Assembly: GCA_030844895.1 (NCBI GenBank)
Contig: CM061227.1
Coordinates: 110,848,238-110,912,237, forward strand
DNA length: 64,000 nt
Direction: 5' to 3'
Source of the DNA: Ambrosia x helenae
Lineage: Eukaryota; Streptophyta; Magnoliopsida; Asterales; Asteraceae
The notes beneath the pieces are model-generated. The model was not told the DNA's origin. It was given only the letters and a program-made list of their open reading frames with translations, and did not search any database. The position numbers and the translations under genes are program-made. Below are positions 21,067 to 32,993 of the stretch, piece after piece. Numbering within the stretch: position 1 is the first letter of the stretch; each line of letters starts with the position of its first letter.

Positions 21067-21404
21067 TGAATATGTATGTATTAGTAAGTGTACAAGTGGG
21101 TAATGCATTGCATGTATGTGGTTTAGAGGATTGTCTAAGACAAGGTTAAATTTTGGCTCTGCTTTCCCATTGTCTATATTGGGACATTATTAAGGGTCCA
21201 TGTTCCTTTTTGGTTGTCATCACTCATGTGATATCTGCAACGTTCATCTATTTAATTATATGTCATTTCCATGTGGACCAGGGACAATACTCAGTGGAAT
21301 TATGATAAAATAATTTTTAAAAACTGTAAATGTAACAGATGATGCTAAAAATTGTAACATATATATAATTTTTAGCATCATCTATTACATATCTATAAAT
21401 GCTA
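21067..21404. other. 3' flank of the PDCB-like gene
   Basis: Probable 3' UTR and downstream sequence. A short inverted repeat of TTTTTAGCATCATCT and its complement lies around 21338-21385, next to the LINE relic. No other gene. Confidence 0.35.
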
Positions 21405-21655
21405 AATTAGGGGTTGGGCGTTTCGAAGCTCGAGGATGTCAGTGCCGTGTTACTGGCCAAGTGGGCTTGGAGATTCAAGATTGCAAAGGAGGGTTTGTGG
21501 CGGAAAGTTATTGAAGCGGTTCCTGGCAGGAAAGGGAGGTGGGTGTTTCTTCATATCCAAAATAAGTATACGGGTTGCTGGAAATCGATCGTGAAGTTTT
21601 TGGATAAGCTAAAGCTAAATGGGAAGAGGTTAGAGAATAACTTGATCATATGAGA
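21405..21655 (+). pseudogene. LINE (L1-type) reverse transcriptase C-terminal relic
   Basis: A frame reading GVSKLEDVSAVLLAKWAWRF followed by EGLWRKVIEAV. Plant L1-type LINE polyproteins typically have this region (a GSL..N.ALLAKWWWRF...LWR series) between the reverse transcriptase and the terminal zinc-binding domain. Only about 80 codons remain, so it is a dead fragment, either 5'-truncated on insertion or decayed. Confidence 0.75.
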
Positions 21656-21916
21656 CTTAAGTGGGTCGATTCTTGAGTCTAGGATGTACTACTAAGAGCT
21701 TTGATTTTAGATCTCAAGTTTCACAATTTTTCATTAAGCATAGGTTAATTTTTTATTTTATTTTATAATAACCAGTGTGAAAACTGATTTCGTACTAGAA
21801 ACTTTGAGGTGTCTTACTAGGGTCACAAGTCACTTAATACAAGTTCAAATTACATTAGATTTATACAGAACGTATCCCTATGAGTTGTGAAAATTTTCAA
21901 CTAATTTTGTCGTAAA
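21656..21916. other. Gene-free flank of the gypsy element
   Basis: Short AT-rich stretch up to the TSD of the gypsy insertion (TTGTC, 21917-21921). No gene. Confidence 0.5.
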
Positions 21917-23082
21917 TTGTCTGTCACACCCTCAAAATCCACTTGCGGAGTTTTACCGCGAGGCGCATGACAAACCAGGATCCAAACCAACGATCACAAT
22001 AAACAAGTCTAAATGTAATTAATGCAATACCAAAATATAGTTTTAAAATCCCGTTTACAGCGGAAGCTTATTCAAAATAAAGTTCAACATAAATAACCAA
22101 AGTTCAATGTTTATGACATCATGCAACTCTATCTAGACGCCGTGCAGACGCGTGCGCCCTAGTCCAGTCGTGCTACCTTAGCGACCTGAGAAAACATGTA
22201 AAAGTTTACGTCAGCACAAAAATGCTGGTGAGTTTACAGGTTTGCAGTTCAAGTACCAAGTCCACCTGTCCATACTATAACAAATAGAAAACCAGTATAC
22301 GCTAGCTAGGCGTACGTTTTGTTACTACCACGATTGGAAAACCATTACTAACTCGAATACCAAAAGTATGCCCGATGTATGTTCCTGTTGTTCCTGTTGT
22401 TCCTGTTTGAGACAATATGCACCCGCCGACCCTCCAAGTCGACGAGCGGGGTTGGTCACTCCCAATAGCGCTATTCACATTTCCCCGTTGTGCAAACCCG
22501 CACATTCATGGTTCCCCCCGGGACTTCCAAAGATCGTGTAGTACACAGTATAAACCCATAGTATGACAGTAGTTACCAAACAGTTGTTTTAACACATGTT
22601 TTCTCCCCCGAAAGTATAAAACCAGTTTAAAAGAGGGGCCGTAAACTCACCTTAAGTTGCTTTACTCCTAATCCCGAGTAAACTCAGCGGCTATGTTAGT
22701 CCCGTACAGTGGCGACCTAACATACGACAGTTACAAGTACTTAGACTAATAACCCGCAGGTTAATTAGTCCCTAGATGTCCAGACCATAACCAAGTTCGT
22801 TTGAAAATACCGTGACTGTTTAACTGACCCAAAGTACAAGACTCGACATCCCATTGGTGACCCGAGACTCCCCGTGTTATGTTTACGCTCCAAAACATAC
22901 AATAACGCAAGTACACTTAACATACGTTAACGCACAACAAGTTATAGCACATAGTTCACGTATCACCGAAATACATCCAAATATATGTTACCAAGTTATT
23001 AGACATGTTACGAGGTTCCTAGCATGTTACTACATGTCAAATCGGGTCTCGGAATGCTAATTTACACTTACAGCAGCAGTAC

Positions 23083-23290
23083 ACGCGATTAGGGAGGCTA
23101 ATCGCATGAAATGTCACGCGACTAGGGCTAATCGCCCCTTAAGTCAGGCGATTAGGGCTACTCGCCTTGAGGCCATGCGATTGGGCTACTCGCCCCTGTA
23201 GCCAGGCGAGTGGGCCTACTCGCCCTTATTACACGCGAGTGGGGGCTACTCGCCCCTAATACACGCGATTAGCAAGGCTACTCGCCTGTA
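23083..23290. repeat. Array of short GCGATTAG/CTAATCGC hairpins in the LTR
   Basis: About seven consecutive short inverted repeats of the form GCGATTAGGG..CTAATCGC, drifting to GCGAGTGGG..CTACTCGCCC, spaced roughly 28-30 bp. The same array is in the other LTR at about 30998-31205. The function is unknown. Confidence 0.8.
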
Positions 23291-23939
23291 ACCTTGCTGT
23301 TCCGGTTTTTCGCGCGTTTAACGCTCCAAATCAGATCCAGAGCGTGTGTAACTACCCAATATCATCCCAAACACTATCCTAAACATGTTTAACCCAAAAC
23401 CCTTCGTTCATCCTCGTAAAATCAGTCCTGCATGCAACCAAAGCAATCCAAACACATACACATAGCATGCAACATTCAATTAACGCATGTAATCATAACC
23501 CTATTATCCAATTACTGAGATTTCTATCATCATACTAACAATATAAATTCTGACCTAGCATGATAACACATCAAAACATCATCAAGATTCATAAAAATCC
23601 TATCTTTCTAATCATACATACCCATAACGCATGTTTATTAATATAATCCGATTAATAACTCTTATTGACGATTTTCAGAAAGCTTTTTCGTTTATGAACA
23701 GGTCTGGACCATTAGGGATTGATTAAAAACGTTTACAAAGTATTATGGATGAGAATCAAACCTTGGAATTGTAAAAGGATGATGGTTAGACCTTGAAACC
23801 TTGTGTTTTTGATCAAAATCGCCTTCCAGAGGTTGTTTAAGTGTTTGGGGCGGTTATGGGACGACTAGGGTTGATATTAGGGAGTTTAGGAGGTTAAGTG
23901 TTGTATTTATAGGCGTTTCTAGTCGTCCAGCACGTTATA

Positions 23940-24095
23940 GGCGAGTATGCAGCAGCTACATGCGATTAGGGCTGCTAATCGCATGAGATTGGGCCTAATC
24001 GCCCCTATGTTCACACGAGTAGCCTCCTACTCGTGTCTAATGTGCCCTACTCGCCTCCCCTATGGGCGATTAGGCTTCCTAATCGCCTGTAGGGG
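23940..24095. repeat. Second hairpin cluster in the LTR
   Basis: Further inverted repeats: GCGATTAGGGCTGCTAATCGC, ACACGAGTAGCCTCCTACTCGTGT and GGGCGATTAGG..CCTAATCGCC. They share the motif of the cluster at 23083. The equivalent in the other LTR is at about 31854-32009. Confidence 0.8.
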
Positions 24096-24477
24096 TTCCT
24101 TTTGTGTGTTTTGCGCGTTAAACCCCGTTTTAACATATGTTAATGCATATTCATGTACCGACAAGTCACATAATGATTGTAAACACATAACACAAGTAAA
24201 TACACATATTTACACTCATTCACCAATTCCCGGGACTCGAGACTCGTACGTTCCGTATGCCCTGACGATCCTACAAATCGTCACCGTTTGTACACTTGGT
24301 TAAGGACCGACATCTAATGAACCTCTAGACCAACATCCAATGATCTTCTAGCCTAACTAATAGTTCCCGGACCATAACCCGACTTAACTAACCCAGTTAA
24401 GTACAATATACGCGTGACTCGCTAAGGTAGACTTTCATCTAGACAACGTTGTTAACCCGAATTTGCCAGGTGTCACA

Positions 24478-24640
24478 TCATCCCCACGTTAAAAGAATTT
24501 TCGTCCCGAAAATTTGTACAAGTGCAGAAAGAACAAAAGAAGTAACGAAGGAAACAAGCAAAAGGTAGAAACCAAAAGAGAGAGATTTACCCGAGTTGTC
24601 ACATCATCCCCACGTTAAAAGGAATCTCGACCCGAGATTC
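24478..24640 (-). promoter_or_regulatory. Polypurine-tract region with a duplicated hairpin module
   Basis: Just inside the 3' LTR the minus strand reads CGTGGGGATGA, the likely polypurine primer for plus-strand DNA synthesis. On the plus strand TCACATCATCCCCACGTTAA occurs twice (24473-24492 and about 24599-24618). Each copy is followed by a perfect hairpin with a different stem: AATTTTCG/CGAAAATT and GAATCTCG/CGAGATTC. The second copy is 20 bp from the end of the pol reading frame. Confidence 0.7.
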
Positions 24641-27600
24641 ATTCAGCTGCCGAAGAGACGTGTCTCGACTCGAACGCTTCCTTAGGAAAGAGATGAGGAT
24701 ACTTAGACTTCATCTGATCCTCCCGTTCCCACGTATATTCCGGTCCCCGGTTCGAGTTCCACCGAACCTTAACGATACGAATCTTGCTGTGACGTAAGCT
24801 ACGAATCTTGTAGTCGAGGATCTCCACAGGTTCTTCCACAATCCGAAGACGATCGTCAACCTTGATCTCTTCTAGTGGAACGATGAGAGACTCGTCAGTC
24901 AGGCACTTCTTCAAGTTGGACACGTGGAAGACGTTATGTACGTTACCGAGCTCCGTCGGTAAATCTAGACGATATGCCACCGGCCAAATCCGTTCCAGGA
25001 TCGTAAATGGTCCGACATACCGTGGGTTGAGTTTGCCACGCTTCCCAAAGCGTATGACGCCCTTCCACGGAGAAACTTTCAGAAGCACCTTGTCGTTAAC
25101 TTGGAATTCCAGTGGTTTGCGACGCTGATCGGCATAACTCTTTTGCCGGTCCCGTGCCGCCGCCAACTGATTACGAATCTGTACGATCTTTTCCGAAGTT
25201 TCGTACACTAGTTCGGGCCCAGTGAGTTGACTCTCACCCACCTCAGCCCAACAAAGAGGAGAGCGGCATTTCCGTCCGTACAGTGCCTCGAACGGAGCAG
25301 CCTTGATGCTCGTGTGATAACTGTTATTGTACGAGAATTCTACCAACGGCAGATGAGCTTCCCAACCCTTGCCAAAATCGATCACACATGCCCGCAGCAT
25401 GTCTTCTAAAGTTTGAATCGTACGCTCACTCTGACCGTCAGTCTGTGGATGGTAAGCCGTACTCATGTCTAGTTGGGTACCCAAAGCCTTGTGCAAAGAC
25501 TTCCAGAAGTGAGAAGTAAAGCGAGAATCGCGATCCGAGATTATAGAAACTGGCACCCCGTGCTTTGAAACAACTTCTTTCAAGTAAAGGCGAGCCAAAC
25601 GATCCATGGTGTCGGTCTCCTTAATAGCAAGAAAATGAGCTGATTTCGTCAACCGATCGACGATCACCCATATCTTGTCGTTCCCACTTGGTGACTTAGG
25701 AAGTTGTGTGACAAAATCCATAGTAATCCGTTCCCATTTCCATTCCGGAATTTCAGGTTGTTGCAGGAGACCCGACGGTTTCTGGTATTCCACCTTGACC
25801 TTAGCACAGGTCAAGCATTTGCTCACGTATGAGGCTATGTCCGACCTCATGTTTGGCCACCAGTAAAGCACTTTCAGATCTTGGTACATCTTATCCGAAC
25901 CAGGATGAATAGAATACCGGGACTTATGAGCCTCATCAAGAACAAGCTCCCGTAGTCCCCCGAATAAAGGAACCCATATGCGTTCTGCGAAGTAGTGCAG
26001 GCCATCCGGTCTTCGCTCTAGGTGCTTGTCGGCACCGTGCATAGTTTCAGCTTTAAGGTTTTCCTCCTTCAAAGCTTCCAATTGGGCAGAACGGAGTTGA
26101 TCAGGTAACGACGAATGGATAGTGAGCTGCAACGCCCGAACGCGACGAGGTTTAGAAGATTCCTTCCTGCTCAAGGCGTCTGCTACGACATTCGCCTTGC
26201 CAGGATGGTACTTAATAGCACAATCATAATCGTTCAAAAGTTCGATCCAACGGCGCTGCCGTATGTTCAAGTGTTGTTGGTCGAAAATGTGTTGGAGACT
26301 CTTGTGATCGGTGTAGATGGTGCATTTGGTACCGTACAAGTAATGTCTCCAAATTTTCAACGCGAATACCACGGCACCCAACTCCAAGTCATGAGTTGTG
26401 TAGTTCTTCTCGTGCACTTTGAGTTGACGAGAAGCATACGCAATCACTTTCTCGCGTTGCATCAACACGCAACCGAGTCCATGAATGGAAGCGTCACAGT
26501 AAACAACAAAATCATCAGGACCCTCAGGTAAAGACAAAATAGGAGCAGAACACAGTTTAGACTTCAGTTCTTCAAACGCTGACTCTTGTGATTCACCCCA
26601 GTCGAACTTCCTATCCTTCTGAGTGAGAGTGGTGAGGGGTTGAGCAATCTTCGAGAACCCCTGAATGAAACGACGATAATAGCCCGCTAGGCCTAGGAAT
26701 TGCCGCACCTCAGTTGGCGTCTTAGGTGCTCCCCAGTCCTTGATCGCTTCGATTTTAGCGGGATTGACATGAATTCCTAGTTCATTAACCACATGTCCTA
26801 GGAATTGAACTTCGCGTAACCAAAAGTCACACTTTGAGAACTTGGCGTAAAGTTGTTCCCGTCGCAAGAGTTCCAAAACTAACCGCAGATGTTCCCCGTG
26901 TTCGGTCTCGTTCTTGGAGTAGATCAGAATGTCATCAATAAACACAATGACAAACTTGTCCAGATACGGTTTACAGACGCGGTTCATCAAGTCCATGAAA
27001 ACCGCCGGTGCGTTCGTGAGACCGAAAGGCATGACCAAGAATTCGAAATGGCCATAACGTGTTCGAAAAGCAGTCTTTGCAACGTCAGCCTCCCTGACGC
27101 GCAGCTGGTGATAACCGGACCTCAAATCGATCTTGGAATAATAACTAGAACCCTGAAGCTGGTCGAATAGATCATCGATACGTGGAAGAGGATAACGGTT
27201 CTTGATGGTCAACTTGTTCAGCTCTCTGTAGTCTACACACAATCGGAAACTCCCATCCTTCTTCTTGACAAATAAAATTGGGGCTCCCCAAGGGGAAGAA
27301 CTTGGCGGATGAAACCCTTGTCCAAAAGTTCCTGTAACTGACTAGACAACTCCTGCATCTCGGGAGGTGCAAGACGATAGGGGGCCCGAGCAATAGGAGC
27401 AGCCCCTGGTACAAGATCAATACCAAACTCGACTTGACGATGAGGAGGAAGACCAGATAAATCATCGGGAAAAACATCAGAAAACTCGCGTACCACCGGA
27501 ATGTCGTCAATCTTCTTCTCATCACTAGTGGAAACAGATAAAAGCGCCAATACAGCTGGATAACCCTTTCGAAGACACTTAAGGGCTTTCATGCTAGAGA

Positions 27601-29278
27601 TGATGTTTAGCGAAACACCACCCTTGATACCGTACACAGAAAGAAATTCTCCATCAGGGAGAGGAATCCGAATAACCTTATCGTAACAGACAATCTCCGC
27701 GCGATACAAAGATAACCAATCCATTCCTACCACAACGTCAAAACTACCAAAGGTACCGGCATAAGGTCGATGGGGAACGATAAACCCGACAACTCTAACT
27801 GACACTCCCGAAGAACACTAGTAGCTTCAATTGTTTTACCGTCAGCCAACTCAATAATATACTTGGTCTCTAATGGTACAGATACTACATCTAGCAGTCG
27901 ACTAACACCCATGGATACAAAACTCTTGTCGGCACCAGAATCAAATAACACGCTAACAGAATGATTATTGAGAAGAAACGTACCGGTGACTGTATCAGGG
28001 TCCTGCCTAGCCTCAGCAGCTCCAATGACGAAGGCACGTGCATTTCTGCCGCCGCCCCCGTTGTTCCCATTCCCGTTGTTCCCACCCTGTTTCAGTTTTG
28101 GGCAATCCTTCTTGTAATGCCCAGTGTCACCACAGTTGTAGCATCCCTGTTTCCCTGTAGTCCCCTGAGTAGTCGGAGCTGAACTGTTAGTCGGAGCCTG
28201 AGTTGATGGAAGTGTAACCCGACAATCTTTAGCATAGTGGCCTGTTCGCTGGCAGCGGTGACAACGGTTACTGTCGCAGTTCCCTTGGTGATGGCGTCCA
28301 CACTTGTTGCATTTGGGCAGTTTTCCCGCATAACCACCCTGCTTATTACCCGAAGACGATGAACCCCCATTATCAAACTTTTTACCCTGCTGTGCAGACC
28401 CAGACCCTTTCCCGTCATTTTCCCACTTGCGCTTGTTGTTCTCTGGAGCCTTAGCAGTCGACCCTTTCGCAGGCAAAATCCCCTCGTTCACCTTTAAGTT
28501 AGTCATCCTATGTGCCGATCGAACTACCTCCGCATAAGTAGGATGATTCCCAGCAGCCACTAACCCTGCAATTTCCGGCACTAACCCTGAGACATAATGT
28601 TCAATCTTACGATATTCTGGCACGTGTAGATCGGGACACAGCACGGCCAACTCATTCCGTCTCACAGTATACTTCTCGATTTCCGATCCAGTCATCTTGA
28701 GGTTCCACACCTCATGCTCCAGCTTCTGTACTTCTTCCCTCGGGCAATACTCCCGTTTCAGCAACTGCACAAAGTTCTCCCATGGCATAGCATATGCCTC
28801 CCCAATCCCCATGTTCTGGGTGATACCATTCCACCAAGTCAATGCCACGTCCTGAAACAACGCAGCAGAATACTTCACCCGATCTTCTGGGAGACAGTTA
28901 CACATCAGAAATACCGACTCCACTTTCTCCAACCACCTAAGCAAGCTAACCGCACCCTCGGTGCCAGAGAATTCCTGGGGCTTGCAGTCCCGGAACATCT
29001 TATAGGTGCACATGGGTGGGGGTGGGTCAACAGGACCACCTGAAATGAAACGTATGAGAACCCACGAAATACGTAAACAAGGTTCACCAATAAGGCAAAG
29101 AAAACGGATAAAACAACTTACCACCACCGTTGTGCCCTAACTGAAAGGCAGCCTGGAGCAAGTTGTTCAGATCAGCCTGTGACAGGTTAATACCTCCACC
29201 ACGACCACCAGCACCACCACGACCACCACCACGTCCACCATTGCGACCACCTCCTCGTCCTCCACGCACTCCAGACAT
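24639..29278 (-). pseudogene. Gypsy gag-pol polyprotein, interrupted
   Basis: Reading on the minus strand: a Gly/Arg-rich start (MSGVRGGRGGGRNGG, 29278) runs to a GT-AG intron-like break (29121-29040). Then comes the gag core and three zinc-knuckle-like clusters (CNKCGRHHQGNC, CHRCQRTGHYAKDC, CYNCGDTGHYKKDC), and protease VLFDSGADKSF. After a 1-bp deletion near 27770 the frame resumes at GSFDVVVGMDWL. A second 1-bp deletion near 27313 breaks FIRPSSSPWG. The third block (27242-24639, 867 codons) has RT FIDDILIYSK, RNase H VVYCDASIHG, integrase with HHCC zinc motif and D (MDFVTQLP), D (SDRDSRF), E (QSERTIQTLED), then a chromodomain-like end (VKVRWNSNRGPEYTWERED). The catalytic residues are present, and only the two small indels block a continuous polyprotein. 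Confidence 0.9.
29040..29121 (-). other. Putative 82-nt intron within gag
   Basis: The first gag block ends GGTGGTG/GTAAGT and the second starts after TTTCATTTCAG. Removing 82 nt joins the two frames in phase (GGG then GPVDPPPP). The unspliced frame meets a stop inside the segment. Both splice sites match plant consensus. Splicing is inferred and could regulate the balance of genomic and spliced RNA. Confidence 0.6.
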
Positions 29279-29813
29279 GGTTCTGGCAGAAAGAACGAGA
29301 AAATTTAGTTTCGCAGTTAAAGATAACCACTAATGTTCACAAGATTAAAGCCAGATCCAATCCAGGACTATCCCCTCAAACCCAAAGCTCACTAGGGCTT
29401 CCATGCATTTCGTTTTATGATTTTGTGTGCACCCAAAATGATAAAACGCTCTACATGGTCCTCCAAGTGTTCTCCTAGTTCAAAGTTCAAATCACCGAAC
29501 ATAGACTCTTAGCTACACACCGTAATACTACGGTAGTTCATGACAAGTGTTTCTATTGGAATACGAAAGGGAGATGTCCGAGCCTTGGACAAATCTCAAG
29601 AGCACACGAGTTACCCCAATAGACCACACTGCCTAGAAAACAAGTAACCCAACCTAAAATAGAACGGATGATGTAACGTAGAAAGACCAACGATTTAGAG
29701 ACACCCCGACAAGACCATACGTAAACCACTATAACGTTTAGTACCATGTGATCGTCTAGTGTGTGCGATTCGGCTATAGACTAGACTCTACATGCAGTCC
29801 TAGTTCACTATAA

Positions 29814-29831
29814 CCATTGGCTCTGATACCA
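29814..29831 (-). promoter_or_regulatory. Primer binding site, initiator methionine tRNA type (gypsy)
   Basis: Three bases inside the 5' LTR the minus strand reads TGGTATCAGAGCCAATGG. Its first 14 bases match the classic plant PBS complementary to the 3' end of initiator tRNA-Met. Confidence 0.85.
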
Positions 29832-29834
29832 ATC

Positions 29835-32391
29835 TGTCACACCCTCAAAATCCACTTGCGGAGTTTTACCGCGAGGCGCATGACAAACCAGGATCCAAAC
29901 CAACGATCACAATAAACAAGTCTAAATGTAATTAATGCAATACCAAAATATAGTTTTAAAATCCCGTTTACAGCGGAAGCTTATTCAAAATAAAGTTCAA
30001 CATAAATAACCAAAGTTCAATGTTTATGACATCATGCAACTCTATCTAGACGCCGTGCAGACGCGTGCGCCCTAGTCCAGTCGTGCTACCTTAGCGACCT
30101 GAGAAAACATGTAAAAGTTTACGTCAGCACAAAAATGCTGGTGAGTTTACAGGTTTGCAGTTCAAGTACCAAGTCCACCTGTCCATACTATAACAAATAG
30201 AAAACCAGTATACGCTAGCTAGGCGTACGTTTTGTTACTACCACGATTGGAAAACCATTACTAACTCGAATACCAAAAGTATGCCCGATGTATGTTCCTG
30301 TTGTTCCTGTTGTTCCTGTTTGAGACAATATGCACCCGCCGACCCTCCAAGTCGACGAGCGGGGTTGGTCACTCCCAATAGCGCTATTCACATTTCCCCG
30401 TTGTGCAAACCCGCACATTCATGGTTCCCCCCGGGACTTCCAAAGATCGTGTAGTACACAGTATAAACCCATAGTATGACAGTAGTTACCAAACAGTTGT
30501 TTTAACACATGTTTTCTCCCCCGAAAGTATAAAACCAGTTTAAAAGAGGGGCCGTAAACTCACCTTAAGTTGCTTTACTCCTAATCCCGAGTAAACTCAG
30601 CGGCTATGTTAGTCCCGTACAGTGGCGACCTAACATACGACAGTTACAAGTACTTAGACTAATAACCCGCAGGTTAATTAGTCCCTAGATGTCCAGACCA
30701 TAACCAAGTTCGTTTGAAAATACCGTGACTGTTTAACTGACCCAAAGTACAAGACTCGACATCCCATTGGTGACCCGAGACTCCCGTGTTATGTTTACGC
30801 TCCAAAACATACAATAACGCAAGTACACTTAACATACGTTAACGCACAACAAGTTATAGCACATAGTTCACGTATCACCGAAATACATCCAAATATATGT
30901 TACCAAGTTATTAGACATGTTACGAGGTTCCTAGCATGTTACTACATGTCAAATCGGGTCTCGGAATGCTAATTTACACTTACAGCAGCAGTACACGCGA
31001 TTAGGGAGGCTAATCGCATGAAATGTCACGCGACTAGGGCTAATCGCCCCTTAAGTCAGGCGATTAGGGCTACTCGCCCTTGAGGCCATGCGATTGGGCT
31101 ACTCGCCCCTGTAGCCAGGCGAGTGGGCCTACTCGCCCTTATTACACGCGAGTGGGGGCTACTCGCCCCTAATACACGCGATTAGCAAGGCTACTCGCCT
31201 GTAACCTTGCTGTTCCGGTTTTTTCGCGCGTTTAACGCTCCAAATCAGATCCAGAGCGTGTGTAACTACCCAATATCATCCCAAACACTATCCTAAACAT
31301 GTTTAACCCAAAACCCTTCGTTCATCCTCGTAAAATCAGTCCTGCATGCAACCAAAGCAATCCAAACACATACACATAGCATGCAACATTCAATTAACGC
31401 ATGTAATCATAACCCTATTATCCAATTACTGAGATTTCTATCATCATACTAACAATATAAATTCTGACCTAGCATGATAACACATCAAAACATCATCAAG
31501 ATTCATAAAAATCCTATCTTTCTAATCATACATACCCATAACGCATGTTTATTAATATAATCCGATTAATAACTCTTATTGACGATTTTCAGAAAGCTTT
31601 TTCGTTTATGAACAGGTCTGGACCATTAGGGATTGATTAAAAACGTTTACAAAGTATTATGGATGAGAATCAAACCTTGGAATTGTAAAAGGATGATGGT
31701 TAGACCTTGAAACCTTGTGTTTTTGATCAAAATCGCCTTCCAGAGGTTGTTTAAGTGTTTGGGGCGGTTATGGGACGACTAGGGTTGATATTAGGGAGTT
31801 TAGGAGGTTAAGTGTTGTATTTATAGGCGTTTCTAGTCGTCCAGCACGTTATAGGCGAGTATGCAGCAGCTACATGCGATTAGGGCTGCTAATCGCATGA
31901 GATTGGGCCTAATCGCCCCTATGTTCACACGAGTAGCCTCCTACTCGTGTCTAATGTGCCCTACTCGCCTCCCCTATGGGCGATTAGGCTTCCTAATCGC
32001 CTGTAGGGGTTCCTTTTGTGTGTTTTGCGCGTTAAACCCCGTTTTAACATATGTTAATGCATATTCATGTACCGACAAGTCACATAATGATTGTAAACAC
32101 ATAACACAAGTAAATACACATATTTACACTCGTTCACCAATTCCCGGGACTCGAGACTCGTACGTTCCGTATGCCCTGACGATCCTACAAATCGTCACCG
32201 TTTGTACACTTGGTTAAGGACCGACATCTAATGAACCTCTAGACCAACATCCAATGATCTTCTAGCCTAACTAATAGTTCCCGGACCATAACCCGACTTA
32301 ACTAACCCAGTTAAGTACAATATACGCGTGACTCGCTAAGGTAGACTTTCATCTAGACAACGTTGTTAACCCGAATTTGCCAGGTGTCACA
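29835..32391 (-). repeat. 5' LTR of the gypsy element
   Basis: 2557 bp, the near-identical partner of 21922-24477. It would hold the pol II promoter of the element, reading toward lower coordinates. I did not identify a clear TATA box. Confidence 0.95.
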
Positions 32392-32555
32392 TTGTCGCTG
32401 GTAAAACGTGGCTACTACATTTCAGTGTTGTTTGATTTTATAATTTTTGAATGAACTTTTACAACAATATAAAAGCATGTATAAGTTACAAAAATTTCTA
32501 CGAACATTTCATAAGTTTTTTGAAATTTTATATGGTCCTTTGATAATTTAATAAA

Positions 32556-32984
32556 GGAAAAATGGAAATAAATAATCCCAACTATTTAATATTGGCCAAT
32601 AACAGTCCCAACTACGAAAATCACCAATATTGGTCCCAACTTTCGACATATTGGAAACCAACGGACCCAAACTGACGGAGGCTAACTCCGTTAGTGTGAT
32701 GCTGACGTGGCATGCCTAGGTGGCAAGATGATCCTACGTGGCATGCCACGTGGCAAAATAATCCTATGTGGCATCCTACGTGGCATGCCACATGGCAAAA
32801 TGATCCTACGTGGCATCCTACGTGGCATGCCACGTCAGCATCACACTAACGGAGTTAGCCTCCGTTAGTTTGGGTCCGTTGGTTTCCAATATGTCGAAAG
32901 TTGGGACCAATATTGGTGATTTTCGTAGTTGGGACTGTTATTGGCCAATAGTGAATAGTTGGGATTATTTATTTCCATTTTTCC
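32556..32984. mobile_element. Mutator-like (MULE) foldback MITE
   Basis: A 429-bp element flanked by a perfect 9-bp duplication TTTAATAAA (32547-32555 and 32985-32993), as for MULEs. Its arms are long inverted repeats (start GGAAAAATGGAAATAAATAA, end its complement) of about 180 bp each. The short middle is built from tandem CCTACGTGGCATGCCACGTGG modules that are themselves palindromic. There is no transposase; the minus-strand frame with repeated CHVACHVG is a by-product of the repeats. Confidence 0.9.
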
Positions 32985-32993
32985 TTTAATAAA

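Larger units (their letters stand above)
21922..24477 (-). repeat. 3' LTR of the gypsy element
   Basis: 2556 bp, TG...CA, almost identical to the other LTR. It has no gene; short open frames repeated in both LTRs are chance. It carries two clusters of short hairpins at about 23083-23290 and 23940-24095. Confidence 0.95.
21922..32391 (-). mobile_element. Full-length Ty3/gypsy retrotransposon (Tekay/Del-like chromovirus), 10.47 kb
   Basis: Two LTRs (21922-24477 and 29835-32391) begin TGTCACACCC and end GGTGTCACA. The element is flanked by the duplication TTGTC (21917-21921 and 32392-32396). It is transcribed on the minus strand: 5' LTR at 29835-32391, PBS at 29814-29831, gag-pol 29278-24639, PPT region at about 24478. 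The LTRs differ by one substitution and three single-base length changes that I could see in 2.56 kb, so the insertion is very young. Gene order gag-protease-RT-RNase H-integrase with a C-terminal chromodomain-like segment fits chromoviruses of the Tekay/Del type. Coding continuity is broken by two apparent 1-bp deletions and an intron-like break in gag. Confidence 0.95.

Noticed and set aside
22302..22505. 67-codon minus-strand frame repeated at 30215-30418
   Set aside because: LTR sequence with a TTCCTGTTG triplet repeat; chance frame.
23083..23290. CRISPR-like array of regular short repeats
   Set aside because: The repeats are diverged inverted hairpins without unique spacers or cas genes, in a plant retrotransposon LTR.
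23947..24303. 118-codon frame present in both gypsy LTRs (also 31861-32217)
   Set aside because: It lies wholly in the LTR across hairpin repeats with no domain. Identity between the copies reflects recent LTR duplication, not selection on a protein.
24862..29043. Plus-strand frames inside the gypsy coding region
   Set aside because: Antisense shadows of gag-pol without features of their own.
32621..32833. 70-codon frame with repeated CHVACHVG, resembling a metal-binding protein
   Set aside because: It is the translation of palindromic repeats in the core of a MULE-MITE.
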